Below are positions 16,844 to 24,323 of a stretch of DNA of 64,000 nt, piece by piece. The notes beneath the pieces were generated by a model. It had not been told where the DNA came from, searched no databases, and was given only the letters and a program-made list of their open reading frames with translations. The stretch is from Deinococcus cellulosilyticus NBRC 106333 = KACC 11606. Lineage in GTDB: Bacteria > Deinococcota > Deinococci > Deinococcales > Deinococcaceae. A program made the translations under genes and the position numbers. The stretch's first letter is position 1. Each line of letters starts with the position of its first letter. The stretch spans positions 1-64,000 of the forward strand of contig NZ_BJXB01000006.1 in the NCBI RefSeq assembly GCF_007990775.1. Reading direction: 5' to 3'.

Positions 16844-18943
16844 ATGCCCGAGTATCTGGCCCCAGGCGTATTCATTGAAGAGACATCCTTCCGTTCGAAG
16901 TCTATCGAGGGAGTGAGCACCACCACCACCGGATTCATCGGTGCCTCCCGATTCGGTCCCATTGACCTGGAACCTGAACTCATCACGTCCCTGGGAGAGT
17001 TTGAGCGCATCTACGGGACAGGGGAGCCTCTGGTCTTCAGCACCAAAACTGCACCGAAAGCCGCCATTCATGACCTGTGGCAGGGGGTGCGGGCGTTCTT
17101 TCTGGAAGGGGGGAGCAGGCTGTATGTGTCCCGGACTTTCCGGCCCCTGAATTCCACTGGAACCTACACTGCCCCCACAGCCACCGCCCAGTCTGAGGTC
17201 AACAAGGATGCACGGGTTGGAAGTTTTGCAGATCCTGGGAACTCGGCGTACACCTTCTACGAGGACGGTCATGCCCGACTGTGGCTCTCAGGTGCTGCTG
17301 CAGTGCCCCTCGCAGGGATCTACGACGAAACCCAGTATGCCAAACCCGCCGATGTGCCCAAAGAGCAGACCATCAAGGTCCAGAACACCCTGCTCCTCCG
17401 TTCCCGCTTTCCAGGGTCTTACGGGAATTTTCAGGTGCGTTTTGTGCTTCAGGGCGGAGCAAACCTGATTGCAGGCAAAAAGAAAGCCATTTTTCCCGAC
17501 CCCAAAGACGGAGACAAGCCCAAAGAATACGAATTTCCCAACCTGACCGGAGTGTCTGTTGGAGACCTGATCCTGCTGGATGAAGACCGAGCCACCACCC
17601 AGAATTTCAGCAAGGTCTACATGGTGAAAAGTGTGGGGTCTGATGTGGTCCTCACCGCACTGGACGGCACCGACAGCAAAACCCATGATCTGGATGGCAG
17701 CAAGGGTTATGTTGCACGAAAGCTGACCCTCAACCTGGAAGTGCTCAGCCCAGAAGGGGCACTGGTCGGGGCATGGTCTGCTCTCTCCTTCAACCCTGCA
17801 GATGACAGTGCCATCACACGGGTGTTCAAACAGAGGCTGGACAACCCCCAGAGTGCAATCCGCTATCCGCTGGTCATTCAGCATGGACTGGAAGCCGTCA
17901 AAGCCAGTGGCCTCTTTACAGGTGTGTTTTCCACCTCGGCCCAGCACCTCAGTGAAGTCGAGAAAAACCAGGGCCTCACCCTGGCGGACAAACTGCTGAA
18001 AGGCATTCTGCAAACCCACGCCATGACCGGCGGCAACGACGGTGCCCCACCCACTCCCACGGAATTTGAAGGCAAAGAAGACCTTGCCCTCAACACCCGC
18101 ACAGGCCTGAAACAGTTTGAGGCGCTCGAAGACATCTCCATTGTGGCTGCCCCTGGCATCACCCGGGGATACGCCAGCAACACCCAGAATGCCCAGTCCA
18201 TCCAGAACCTGCTGATTGCCCACTGCCAGAAGATGCGCTACCGCATCGCTGTGCTGGACTCAGGAGACGGCATGGGCATCAGTGATGTCCGCACCATGCG
18301 CAGCGTGTACGACACCAGTCACGCGGCCCTGTACTACCCCTGGGTGCGGATTCTGGACCCCATCAGCAAAAAGGAGATCCTGCTGCCCCCCAGCGGATTC
18401 GTTGCTGGAATCTACGCCAGAAACGACATCGAACGTGCAGTCTTCAAAGCCCCTGCCAACGAAATCGTCTCAGGGGCCCTGGGATTCGAGTTCAACATCC
18501 ACAAAGCCCAGCAGGAGGTCCTCAACCCCGAGGGCATCAATTGCCTGCGCTTCTTTGAGGGCCGTGGGAACCGGGTGTGGGGTGCCAGGACCCTCTCCAG
18601 CGACAGCGAATGGAAATACGTGAACATCCGCCGCTACTTCGCCTACCTGGAACGCTCCATCGAACGCGGCATGCAGTGGGCGGTCTTTGAACCCAACGGA
18701 AGCCAGTTGTGGGACAACGTGCGCCGCACCATCGAGGACTTCCTGCTGAACGAATGGCAGAGCGGAGCCCTGCTGGGCGAAAAACCAGAACGGGCCTACT
18801 TCGTGCGCTGCGACCGCAGCACCATGACCCAGAACGACCTGGACAATGGCCGCCTGGTGTGCCTGGTGGGCGTGGCCCCCGTGAAACCCGCAGAGTTCGT
18901 GATTTTCCGCATCGGGCAGTGGACGGCGGACCGGAAGGGTTAA
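16844..18943 (+). CDS. Contractile tail sheath protein (Afp2/3-like), main sheath
   Basis: This is the main contractile sheath subunit, 699 residues, starting at ATG 16844 after AAGGAGGAACC. The N-terminus, APGVFIEETSFRSKSIEGVST, is the hallmark of phage and eCIS sheath proteins. The C-terminal domain contains WKYVNIRRYFAYLERSIERG and ends in a beta-strand-rich region that interlocks with neighbouring subunits. The central part, about residues 110-400, is a variable insertion exposed on the sheath surface. It is longer than the roughly 350-500 residues of the simplest sheaths. The strong ribosome-binding site fits the high copy number needed. A GC-rich repeat region separates it from the tube gene. 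Confidence 0.95.
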   Translation: MPEYLAPGVFIEETSFRSKSIEGVSTTTTGFIGASRFGPIDLEPELITSLGEFERIYGTGEPLVFSTKTAPKAAIHDLWQGVRAFFLEGGSRLYVSRTFRPLNSTGTYTAPTATAQSEVNKDARVGSFADPGNSAYTFYEDGHARLWLSGAAAVPLAGIYDETQYAKPADVPKEQTIKVQNTLLLRSRFPGSYGNFQVRFVLQGGANLIAGKKKAIFPDPKDGDKPKEYEFPNLTGVSVGDLILLDEDRATTQNFSKVYMVKSVGSDVVLTALDGTDSKTHDLDGSKGYVARKLTLNLEVLSPEGALVGAWSALSFNPADDSAITRVFKQRLDNPQSAIRYPLVIQHGLEAVKASGLFTGVFSTSAQHLSEVEKNQGLTLADKLLKGILQTHAMTGGNDGAPPTPTEFEGKEDLALNTRTGLKQFEALEDISIVAAPGITRGYASNTQNAQSIQNLLIAHCQKMRYRIAVLDSGDGMGISDVRTMRSVYDTSHAALYYPWVRILDPISKKEILLPPSGFVAGIYARNDIERAVFKAPANEIVSGALGFEFNIHKAQQEVLNPEGINCLRFFEGRGNRVWGARTLSSDSEWKYVNIRRYFAYLERSIERGMQWAVFEPNGSQLWDNVRRTIEDFLLNEWQSGALLGEKPERAYFVRCDRSTMTQNDLDNGRLVCLVGVAPVKPAEFVIFRIGQWTADRKG

Positions 18944-19140
18944 TAAGCCGAGGGCTGAGAGCCGAGAGCCGAGGGCGAAAAGCAGAAGGCAGAAGGCAGC
19001 GACCCAGTGCGACGCGGGCCGTCCCGCAAGCACGTAGTCAGGGTCAAGAAGAAGGCAGATGTAGGGGCGGGCCGACGGCTCGCCCACCCCAGCAACACCA
19101 GATGACATGCAGGGCCGGGCTGATGCTCGCCCACCTGAGA
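18944..19140. repeat. Repeat-rich spacer between sheath and tube genes
   Basis: This 205-base gap, the largest inside the operon, holds three kinds of repeat. The first is short purine-rich copies related to GCCGAGRGC and CAGAAGGC (about 18949-18999). The second is a 5-bp stem hairpin near 19013-19026. The third is two GC-rich hairpins, GGGCGGGCC-GAC-GGCTCGCCC at 19065-19085 and a bulged version at about 19112-19134. The hairpins share a core with elements at 43915 and 56825. They may limit 3'-exonuclease decay or tune read-through, and could also be a mobile REP-type element. No long U-run follows, so they are weak terminators. Confidence 0.6.
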
Positions 19141-19148
19141 GGACAGAA

Positions 19149-19586
19149 ATGCCAGACAACAAGAATGCCAGACCGTTCATGCAATTCAATTTTCGGGTGT
19201 CTTTCGGCGGTGTGGAGGCCGGGTTTCAGGAGGTCAGTGGCATCGGGACGGAAGTGACCGTGGCCGAATATCGCAATGGCAACGAGCTGGAAAACAACGT
19301 TCGCAAGCTGACTGGACTGAACAAGGCCACCGACATCACCCTGAAGCGTGGGGTGACCGGAGCAAAAGAGCTTTACAAGTGGATGGATGAGGTGCGTTCG
19401 GGAACAGGAGAGCCCCTGAAACTGGTGACCATTGAACTCCTGAGTGCCAGTCGGGAGAAGGTGATGGCCTGGAACCTCAGCAATGCGCGCATCATCAAGC
19501 TGACGTTTGGGCCACTGAATGCCAAGGGAACGGATGTGGCGATGGAGGAGATGGTCATCGCCTATGAACGGGTGACCGTGGAGTGA
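19149..19586 (+). CDS. Contractile tail tube protein (Afp1/gp19 family)
   Basis: This is the inner tube subunit, 145 residues from ATG 19149 (GAGAGGACAGAA upstream). The N-terminal ARPFMQFNFRVSFGGVEAGFQEVSGI, the KLTGLNKATDITLKRGVTGAKELYKWMDEV segment and the strand pair near the C-terminus are the T4 gp19/eCIS tube fold. The tube builds inside the sheath, and hexameric rings stack to form the channel that carries cargo. It lies immediately after the sheath and before a second sheath homologue, as in Afp and PVC gene order. A longer in-frame start at 19107 is disfavoured because it lacks a ribosome-binding site. Confidence 0.95.
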   Translation: MPDNKNARPFMQFNFRVSFGGVEAGFQEVSGIGTEVTVAEYRNGNELENNVRKLTGLNKATDITLKRGVTGAKELYKWMDEVRSGTGEPLKLVTIELLSASREKVMAWNLSNARIIKLTFGPLNAKGTDVAMEEMVIAYERVTVE

Positions 19587-19594
19587 GGTGAGTG

Positions 19595-21274
19595 ATGATC
19601 CGCCGCCTGCCTGCCGTCAGGGTGGAAGCCCTGCCTCCGAGGACCACAGACTTTCTGCCCAGAATGGACATTCCGCTGTTTGTGGGGTTCGCCCGCCAGG
19701 GGGGCTTTGTTCCTGTGTTGGTGCAGGACATGGTGCAGTTCACTGCGGTCTTTGGTGAACCCCAGGTGTTGTGCTGGGACCCCGAGGATGGGAAGGCTGT
19801 GCACATGTTGCTGGCTGGAACGGTCCGGGCGTTCTTCGAGAATGGCGGGCGGCAGTGTTACGTCCTGCGGGTGAATCCGCAACCCGTGACCCATGAAGAG
19901 CGGGGTGCTCAGTGGTCCTTTGACCTGGGGGTTTTCAGGGATGCCCGACTGGACGCGGCCAACGTGCGGATGCTGGGACTTCAGGTGGACAGCTGGAGGT
20001 TGAGGTCCAGTACACCCCATGTGGGTTTTCGGGGGATTCATGCCTTGCTGGAATTGCCTGATGTGGCTTTCATCAGTGCGCCAGATGCCGTACATCACGG
20101 GTGGGTGCACCGGGAAGTGTTTCAGGTGAGTGTGGTCACCCCTCCTGCCCCTGCTCCAGAAGTGCTGCCTGATCCTGTGGTGCCTCCCGGGGCTTTTGAC
20201 GCCTGTGAAGTGAAGCACACTCCGGTCCTGACGGAACCCCATTTGCAGGTCCATCAGGAGCATGAGGATCTGGTCGTCACCTTCAGGGCTTCGAAATTGC
20301 TTCAGGCCGTGGGCATTGTCCAGCATGTGTTGCGGGTTCGGACGGACAGTGAGGTGCAGGAGTTCCCCTTGCAGGTGAATGGCACCCTCACCCTGACACC
20401 AGAACAGCTTGGGGTTGGATTTTTTGACCTGCAGGTGGTGGCCTCTTGTGTTGCTCCAGAGTTGACCTCCTTCAGCAACACGGTGAGGGTGCGGGTCAGC
20501 AAGGTGCGCAAGGCATTCAGGCGCAAAAATGTCCCACGCACTGAGCTGGCAGCTTTACAGCAGGCCATGCTTCTGGCCTGTGCGTACCGGGCAGACACCC
20601 TGGCAGTGCTTTCCGTGCCTGAAACGGCTTTCGGGTCTCTGGTGCGGCATGCAGCATTGCTGCGAAAAAACCTGCCTGAGGGGGTGACCAGATACGGCAG
20701 CCTTTATGCACCCCAATTGAAGTTCGGGGCATCGCTGCTCCCACCCGATGGTCCTGTGCTCGGGCGCTTGGCTTCTCAGGCCCTGAACCGGGGTAGCTGG
20801 GTTGCTGCAGCGAATCAACCTTTCAGGGAAGTGACCGAGGTGATGCAGAACTTCAGGGACCCCCAGAGGCTGGTCCTGCAGGAGGCCAGGGTCAATGTGA
20901 TCTTCAGCCCTCCGGCAGGCATTCTGAACCTCAGTGCCCTGACCCTCAGCCTTCAGGAGCCCCACCAGAACGTGAGGTTGCTGCTTCACCTGCTCAGGCG
21001 CTACCTGGAACGGCTGGGCAGCACGTTTGTCTTTGAACCCAACACCCCACAGTCCAGGGCAGGCATGCAACGCCAGATCGAAGATGCACTGGAAATCCTT
21101 TTTCGCAGAGGGGCCTTCCGGGGACGCACCCCGCAGGAATCGTATCAGGTTCGTGTGCTCACGGGTCCTGAAGGCACCGTGATGTTTGAGATCCGGGTGA
21201 ACCCCAGTGTCCCCATGACCCACCTGACCGTCACCCTCGTGCAGGTGGAAGACGGGCTGAGGCTTCAGGAGTGA
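19595..21274 (+). CDS. Second sheath-family protein (divergent, baseplate-proximal?)
   Basis: This is a 559-residue sheath homologue. The start at ATG 19595 (GAGGTGAGTG upstream) gives an N-terminus of the sheath type (PLFVGFARQGGFVPVLVQDMVQFTAVFG), but the initiating APGVFIEE motif is absent. A middle insertion of about 150 residues (roughly 160-300) looks like an Ig-like beta-domain. The C-terminal LLLHLLRRYLERLGSTFVFEPNTPQSR and MFEIRVNPSVPMTHLTV parts match the conserved sheath core. In related systems a minor sheath forms the ring contacting the baseplate. The divergence from the main sheath (559 against 699 residues) and the reduced start motif suggest a specialised, low-copy role. Confidence 0.8.
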   Translation: MIRRLPAVRVEALPPRTTDFLPRMDIPLFVGFARQGGFVPVLVQDMVQFTAVFGEPQVLCWDPEDGKAVHMLLAGTVRAFFENGGRQCYVLRVNPQPVTHEERGAQWSFDLGVFRDARLDAANVRMLGLQVDSWRLRSSTPHVGFRGIHALLELPDVAFISAPDAVHHGWVHREVFQVSVVTPPAPAPEVLPDPVVPPGAFDACEVKHTPVLTEPHLQVHQEHEDLVVTFRASKLLQAVGIVQHVLRVRTDSEVQEFPLQVNGTLTLTPEQLGVGFFDLQVVASCVAPELTSFSNTVRVRVSKVRKAFRRKNVPRTELAALQQAMLLACAYRADTLAVLSVPETAFGSLVRHAALLRKNLPEGVTRYGSLYAPQLKFGASLLPPDGPVLGRLASQALNRGSWVAAANQPFREVTEVMQNFRDPQRLVLQEARVNVIFSPPAGILNLSALTLSLQEPHQNVRLLLHLLRRYLERLGSTFVFEPNTPQSRAGMQRQIEDALEILFRRGAFRGRTPQESYQVRVLTGPEGTVMFEIRVNPSVPMTHLTVTLVQVEDGLRLQE

Positions 21275-21276
21275 CC

Positions 21277-21717
21277 ATGCAGATGTTTCAGACTTTCAAT
21301 TTTCGGGTGGAAATCAGACTGCCAGAGAGCAGCCATCCCCTGTGTGAGGCGTCTTTCAGTGAGTGCGATGGCCTGGAGGTCACCCGCGAGGTCAAGAGCA
21401 TCCGGGAGGGGGGCAACAACAGCACCCACCTGCGCCTCCCTGGAGGGGTCAGTTACGGTCAGGTGACCCTGAAAAGGGGCATGACCCGGGGCTTTGACCT
21501 CTGGAAGTGGTTTGACCAGTCGGTGTCCAGCCCGGGTCTCAGGGCCAGCATCGATGTGGTGATGCTCTCGGCGGCCCGTGAGGAGGCGGTGCGTTTCACC
21601 CTCACCCGTGCCCTGCCCGTGAAACTCAAGGCTCCGGCCCTCAATGCCCGAGACGGTGTGATTGCCATCGAGGAACTCGGGGTGCTCTTCGAGCGGATGG
21701 AGGTGCGTTATGCCTGA
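21277..21717 (+). CDS. Second tube-family protein (Afp5/gp19-like, baseplate-proximal)
   Basis: This is a minor tube protein of 146 residues. ATG 21277 is preferred because AGGAG is seven bases upstream; the preceding gene's stop is at 21272-21274. TFNFRVEIRLPESSHPLCEASFSECDGL and the later YGQVTLKRGMTRGFDLWKWFDQ segment show the tube fold, but the sequence is clearly diverged from the main tube at 19149. In Afp/PVC the second tube (Afp5) links the tube to the spike complex. Its stop overlaps the LysM protein start. The pairing of sheath 2 with tube 2 mirrors sheath 1 with tube 1, implying gene-pair duplication. Confidence 0.88.
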   Translation: MQMFQTFNFRVEIRLPESSHPLCEASFSECDGLEVTREVKSIREGGNNSTHLRLPGGVSYGQVTLKRGMTRGFDLWKWFDQSVSSPGLRASIDVVMLSAAREEAVRFTLTRALPVKLKAPALNARDGVIAIEELGVLFERMEVRYA

Positions 21718-22465
21718 ACTGCAGCAACTGGCCCGGGCCTACATGATCGAACTTGATGCCCAGAGCCACGAGAAACCAGACACCCGGATTGAGGTGCAGT
21801 TCAATCCTGAAACCCTCAAAGTCACCTTCGCCAACCAGGTGGCAAACCAGGACCAGGGTGGCAAGCAGAACAGTCCCCAGTTCGTGGGCAAGGGCAGCAC
21901 CAAACTTGCCCTCACGCTTTACTTCGATGTGACCGGGGAACTCTCGACTTCGCTGGACAGCACCGCACAGGGCAAAGGAGAACCGAATTCTGGCACACGG
22001 GACGTGCGGCGGCTCACCCGCAAAGTGGCCCACTTCATCACTCCCCAGGAAATCAAAGAAGGCAAGGACAGAGGCAAATTTGCTCCTCCGAAAGTGCGTT
22101 TTCACTGGGGAAGCTTCCAGTTCGACGGCATCATGGAGTCGCTGGAGGAGAACCTGGACTTTTTTTCCCACGATGGCTTCCCCCTGAGGGCAAGCCTGAC
22201 GGTGGGCCTCACACAACAGGAGATTCAATTTCAGATTGCCAGCAATCCTGCTGGCGCAGGGCAGGCAAAGCCTGGTGGGAAACCTGCCGGAACCACCCCG
22301 CAGACCCCGGCCAGAAAAGGGGGAAACCTGCCCCAGATGGCCGATCAGCAAGGAATGGGAGACGACTGGCAGAGCGTTGCACGGGGCAACAACATCGAAA
22401 ACCCCCGGCAGCTCAAACCGGGTCAATTGATTGATTTCTCCCTCAGGAAGCAGGTGGACGGATGA
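21710..22465 (+). CDS. LysM-containing tube-initiator/baseplate adaptor (Afp7/CIS_tube-like)
   Basis: This protein of 251 residues starts at ATG 21710, overlapping the tube stop by eight bases (21710-21717). The N-terminal half reads RAYMIELDAQSHEKPDTRIEVQFNPETLKVTFANQVANQ, the CIS-tube/Afp7 pattern. A flexible, Pro/Lys/Gly-rich linker follows near residues 180-205. The C-terminus has a LysM-like segment (DDWQSVARGNNIENPRQLKPGQLIDFSL). Afp7 homologues connect the tube to the baseplate and spike. A LysM module here often binds other baseplate parts rather than murein, so this should not be read as cell-wall binding without evidence. Confidence 0.88.
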   Translation: MPELQQLARAYMIELDAQSHEKPDTRIEVQFNPETLKVTFANQVANQDQGGKQNSPQFVGKGSTKLALTLYFDVTGELSTSLDSTAQGKGEPNSGTRDVRRLTRKVAHFITPQEIKEGKDRGKFAPPKVRFHWGSFQFDGIMESLEENLDFFSHDGFPLRASLTVGLTQQEIQFQIASNPAGAGQAKPGGKPAGTTPQTPARKGGNLPQMADQQGMGDDWQSVARGNNIENPRQLKPGQLIDFSLRKQVDG

Positions 22466-22629
22466 GTGTGCAGATCAACGATTTTCAGGTGCACAGCGCA
22501 CCAGATGCCAGCACCCGCTCTGCAGAGGGCACAGAACCCAGGCAGGACGCTGCAAAAGACCTCCTCAGAGCCCTGCGCAAAGAGCAGTCCCGCCGGGAAC
22601 GCCTCAGGGTGGACGGGGGCCAGAAATGA
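22462..22629 (+). CDS. Small eCIS protein, 55 aa, between Afp7 and Afp8 genes
   Basis: This is a 55-residue, hydrophilic and probably helical protein (MSVQINDFQVHSAPDASTRSA..., then LLRALRKEQSRRERLRVDGG). Its ATG overlaps the upstream stop as ATGA (22462-22465), and its own stop overlaps the next start as ATGA (22626-22629). That double overlap strongly argues that it is translated. No family is recognised. The location matches a short conserved gene found in some eCIS clusters, possibly a chaperone or baseplate linker, but this is inference. It is easy to miss because of its length. Confidence 0.7.
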   Translation: MSVQINDFQVHSAPDASTRSAEGTEPRQDAAKDLLRALRKEQSRRERLRVDGGQK

Positions 22630-23675
22630 CCCTCATGGTCGCCCGACCCAGCCTGATCCTGAATGGGCAGGACAGTGTGTTGTTCAGGGAGAACCTCCTT
22701 GAACTTCGCATTGAGGATTCCCTGGAAGGCCTGTGCCGTCTGGAGGCCACCTTCAGCAACTGGGGGAACCGCCAGGGTCAACTGGGCTTTCTCTTCAGAA
22801 AGCAGGATGTATACTTCCAGACCCTGGTGCAGGTGAAACTGCAGGATACGGTGCTGTTTGAAGGCAGGGTCAGTGCACTTGAAGCAGGTTTTCCAGAAGG
22901 AGCGGGGCCAGAACTCACCTTCCTTGCAGAAGACGCCCTGAAGGACCTGCGGGTGCAGAAGAAAACCCGCACCTTCGAACACATGTCCATCACCGATGTG
23001 GTGCAGCAAATCGCCCGACAAAATGGTTTGCAGGCCCAGGTGGATGCCGCAACTGACACCCGTCCCCTGATCATGCAACTGGAGCAGACCGACCTAGGGT
23101 TCCTGCGGGACCTTGCGTTGCAGACCGGAGCCGAAATCATGTTCAGTGCAGGAAAACTGTATTTTCAGACGCGGGATCGCCGTTCCCCACAGACCCTCAC
23201 CCTCAAAGTCGGGACAAACGTGCGGGACCTCACCATCACGGCGGACCTTGCCAACCAGGTGACAGGGGTGGAGGTGCATGGCTGGGATGTGACCGGAAAA
23301 CAGGGCGTGAAAGAAAGCGCAGGGGATTCCGCTCTGGGGGCAGAACTTCAGGCAGACAGTGCCGCCAGCATCCTGCAGGCCCTGGGCCTGAACCGGGTGA
23401 AGTCACTGGCACTGCCCATCCAGATCAACGCCACGACAGCGAGAACCCAGGCCCAGGCCGAGTACCGCAGGGTGGCCCGCAGTTTTGTCACCCTGCACGG
23501 AGTGACCGATCCCGATCCGAAATTGAAAGTGGGCAACAAAATCGACCTGCAAGCCGCTGGAGAGGGCTTTTCCGGGACGTACAGTGTGACCTCCACCTGC
23601 TTCCGATTTGACTCCCTGTATGGTGCCCGCTTTGAATTCACCGCCCAGAGGCCTGACTTCGGAGGGGGGTTCTGA
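22626..23675 (+). CDS. Baseplate hub protein, gp27-like half of Afp8/VgrG
   Basis: This is a late-control-D/gp27-like hub protein of 349 residues, beginning at ATG 22626 as an ATGA overlap. Conserved stretches such as MSITDVVQQIARQNGLQAQVDAAT and LQTGAEIMFSAGKLYF are typical of the VgrG gp27 domain, where trimers form a pseudo-hexameric platform for tube and spike. The C-terminal KVGNKIDLQAAGEGFSGTYSVTSTCFRFDSLYGARFEFTA finishes the domain. The spike half (gp5-like) is encoded by the next gene in another reading frame, overlapping by TGATG. In Afp8 and VgrG both halves are one protein; here they are separate but complete, so it is a natural split rather than damage. Confidence 0.9.
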   Translation: MTLMVARPSLILNGQDSVLFRENLLELRIEDSLEGLCRLEATFSNWGNRQGQLGFLFRKQDVYFQTLVQVKLQDTVLFEGRVSALEAGFPEGAGPELTFLAEDALKDLRVQKKTRTFEHMSITDVVQQIARQNGLQAQVDAATDTRPLIMQLEQTDLGFLRDLALQTGAEIMFSAGKLYFQTRDRRSPQTLTLKVGTNVRDLTITADLANQVTGVEVHGWDVTGKQGVKESAGDSALGAELQADSAASILQALGLNRVKSLALPIQINATTARTQAQAEYRRVARSFVTLHGVTDPDPKLKVGNKIDLQAAGEGFSGTYSVTSTCFRFDSLYGARFEFTAQRPDFGGGF

Positions 23676-24319
23676 TGGAACGCCTGTACGGGGTCTATCC
23701 TGCGCTGGTCACCGACAACAACGACCCGGATGGGCAGGGACGGGTGCGGGTGCGCTACCCGTGGGCCACTTCGGGCACAGAGGAAGCCTGGGCCAGACTG
23801 TCCACCCTGATTGGAGGCCCCTCCAAGGGCTCTTTTTTCATTCCTGAAGTGGACGATGAGGTGCTGGTGACCTTCGAGGCAGGAGATCCCTCCAGACCGT
23901 ATGTGATCGGCTGCCTGTGGAACGGTCAGGACAGCCCTCCTGCACGGGTGACGGGTCAAAACGAGGTCAAGGTCCTGAAAACCAGGAGTGGCATGGAGAT
24001 CCAATTCACCGAACGCTCTGGCCAGGAGGAAATCCTGATTCAGACCCCGGGAGGCCAGAGTGTGAAGCTCAAAGATGGACCGGGGAATGTGGAGGTGCGG
24101 GATTCCAATGGCAACAGCGTGAAGCTCGACCCTTCCGGAATCACGGTGAATGCTGCAGCGAAAGTGACCGTGACGGCCTCCAGCGTGGAGGTTTCAGCCG
24201 GGATGCTCACAGTCAATGCAGGGATGAGCAAATTCAGTGGTGTGGTGCAGGCCAACACCGTGATCACCAACAGCGTGGTCAGTGCGTCCTACACCCCGGG
24301 CGCAGGGAACATCTGGTGA
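23675..24319 (+). CDS. Spike protein, gp5/baseplate-assembly-V-like half of Afp8
   Basis: This is the central spike protein of 214 residues. An OB-fold N-terminal domain is visible as MERLYGVYPALVTDNNDPDGQGRVRVRYPWATSGTEEAWARLS and PEVDDEVLVTFEAGDPSRPYVIG. The C-terminal part (about 105-214) is rich in Val/Thr/Ser/Asn repeats of the type SVKL, GITVNAAAKVTVTASSV, expected of a triple-stranded beta-helix. It ends with the common YTPGAGNIW. The start overlaps the gp27-like gene stop by TGATG (23673-23677). This protein should trimerise under the hub and pierce the target membrane. A PAAR cap was not found near it. Confidence 0.92.
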   Translation: MERLYGVYPALVTDNNDPDGQGRVRVRYPWATSGTEEAWARLSTLIGGPSKGSFFIPEVDDEVLVTFEAGDPSRPYVIGCLWNGQDSPPARVTGQNEVKVLKTRSGMEIQFTERSGQEEILIQTPGGQSVKLKDGPGNVEVRDSNGNSVKLDPSGITVNAAAKVTVTASSVEVSAGMLTVNAGMSKFSGVVQANTVITNSVVSASYTPGAGNIW

Positions 24320-24323
24320 CCTC

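Noticed and set aside
22626..23677. Frameshift in a single VgrG/Afp8 gene
   Set aside because: The two halves are in different frames but each has its own start, and the overlap is the ordinary TGATG coupling. Each domain is complete, so a split gene fits better than a lost frame.
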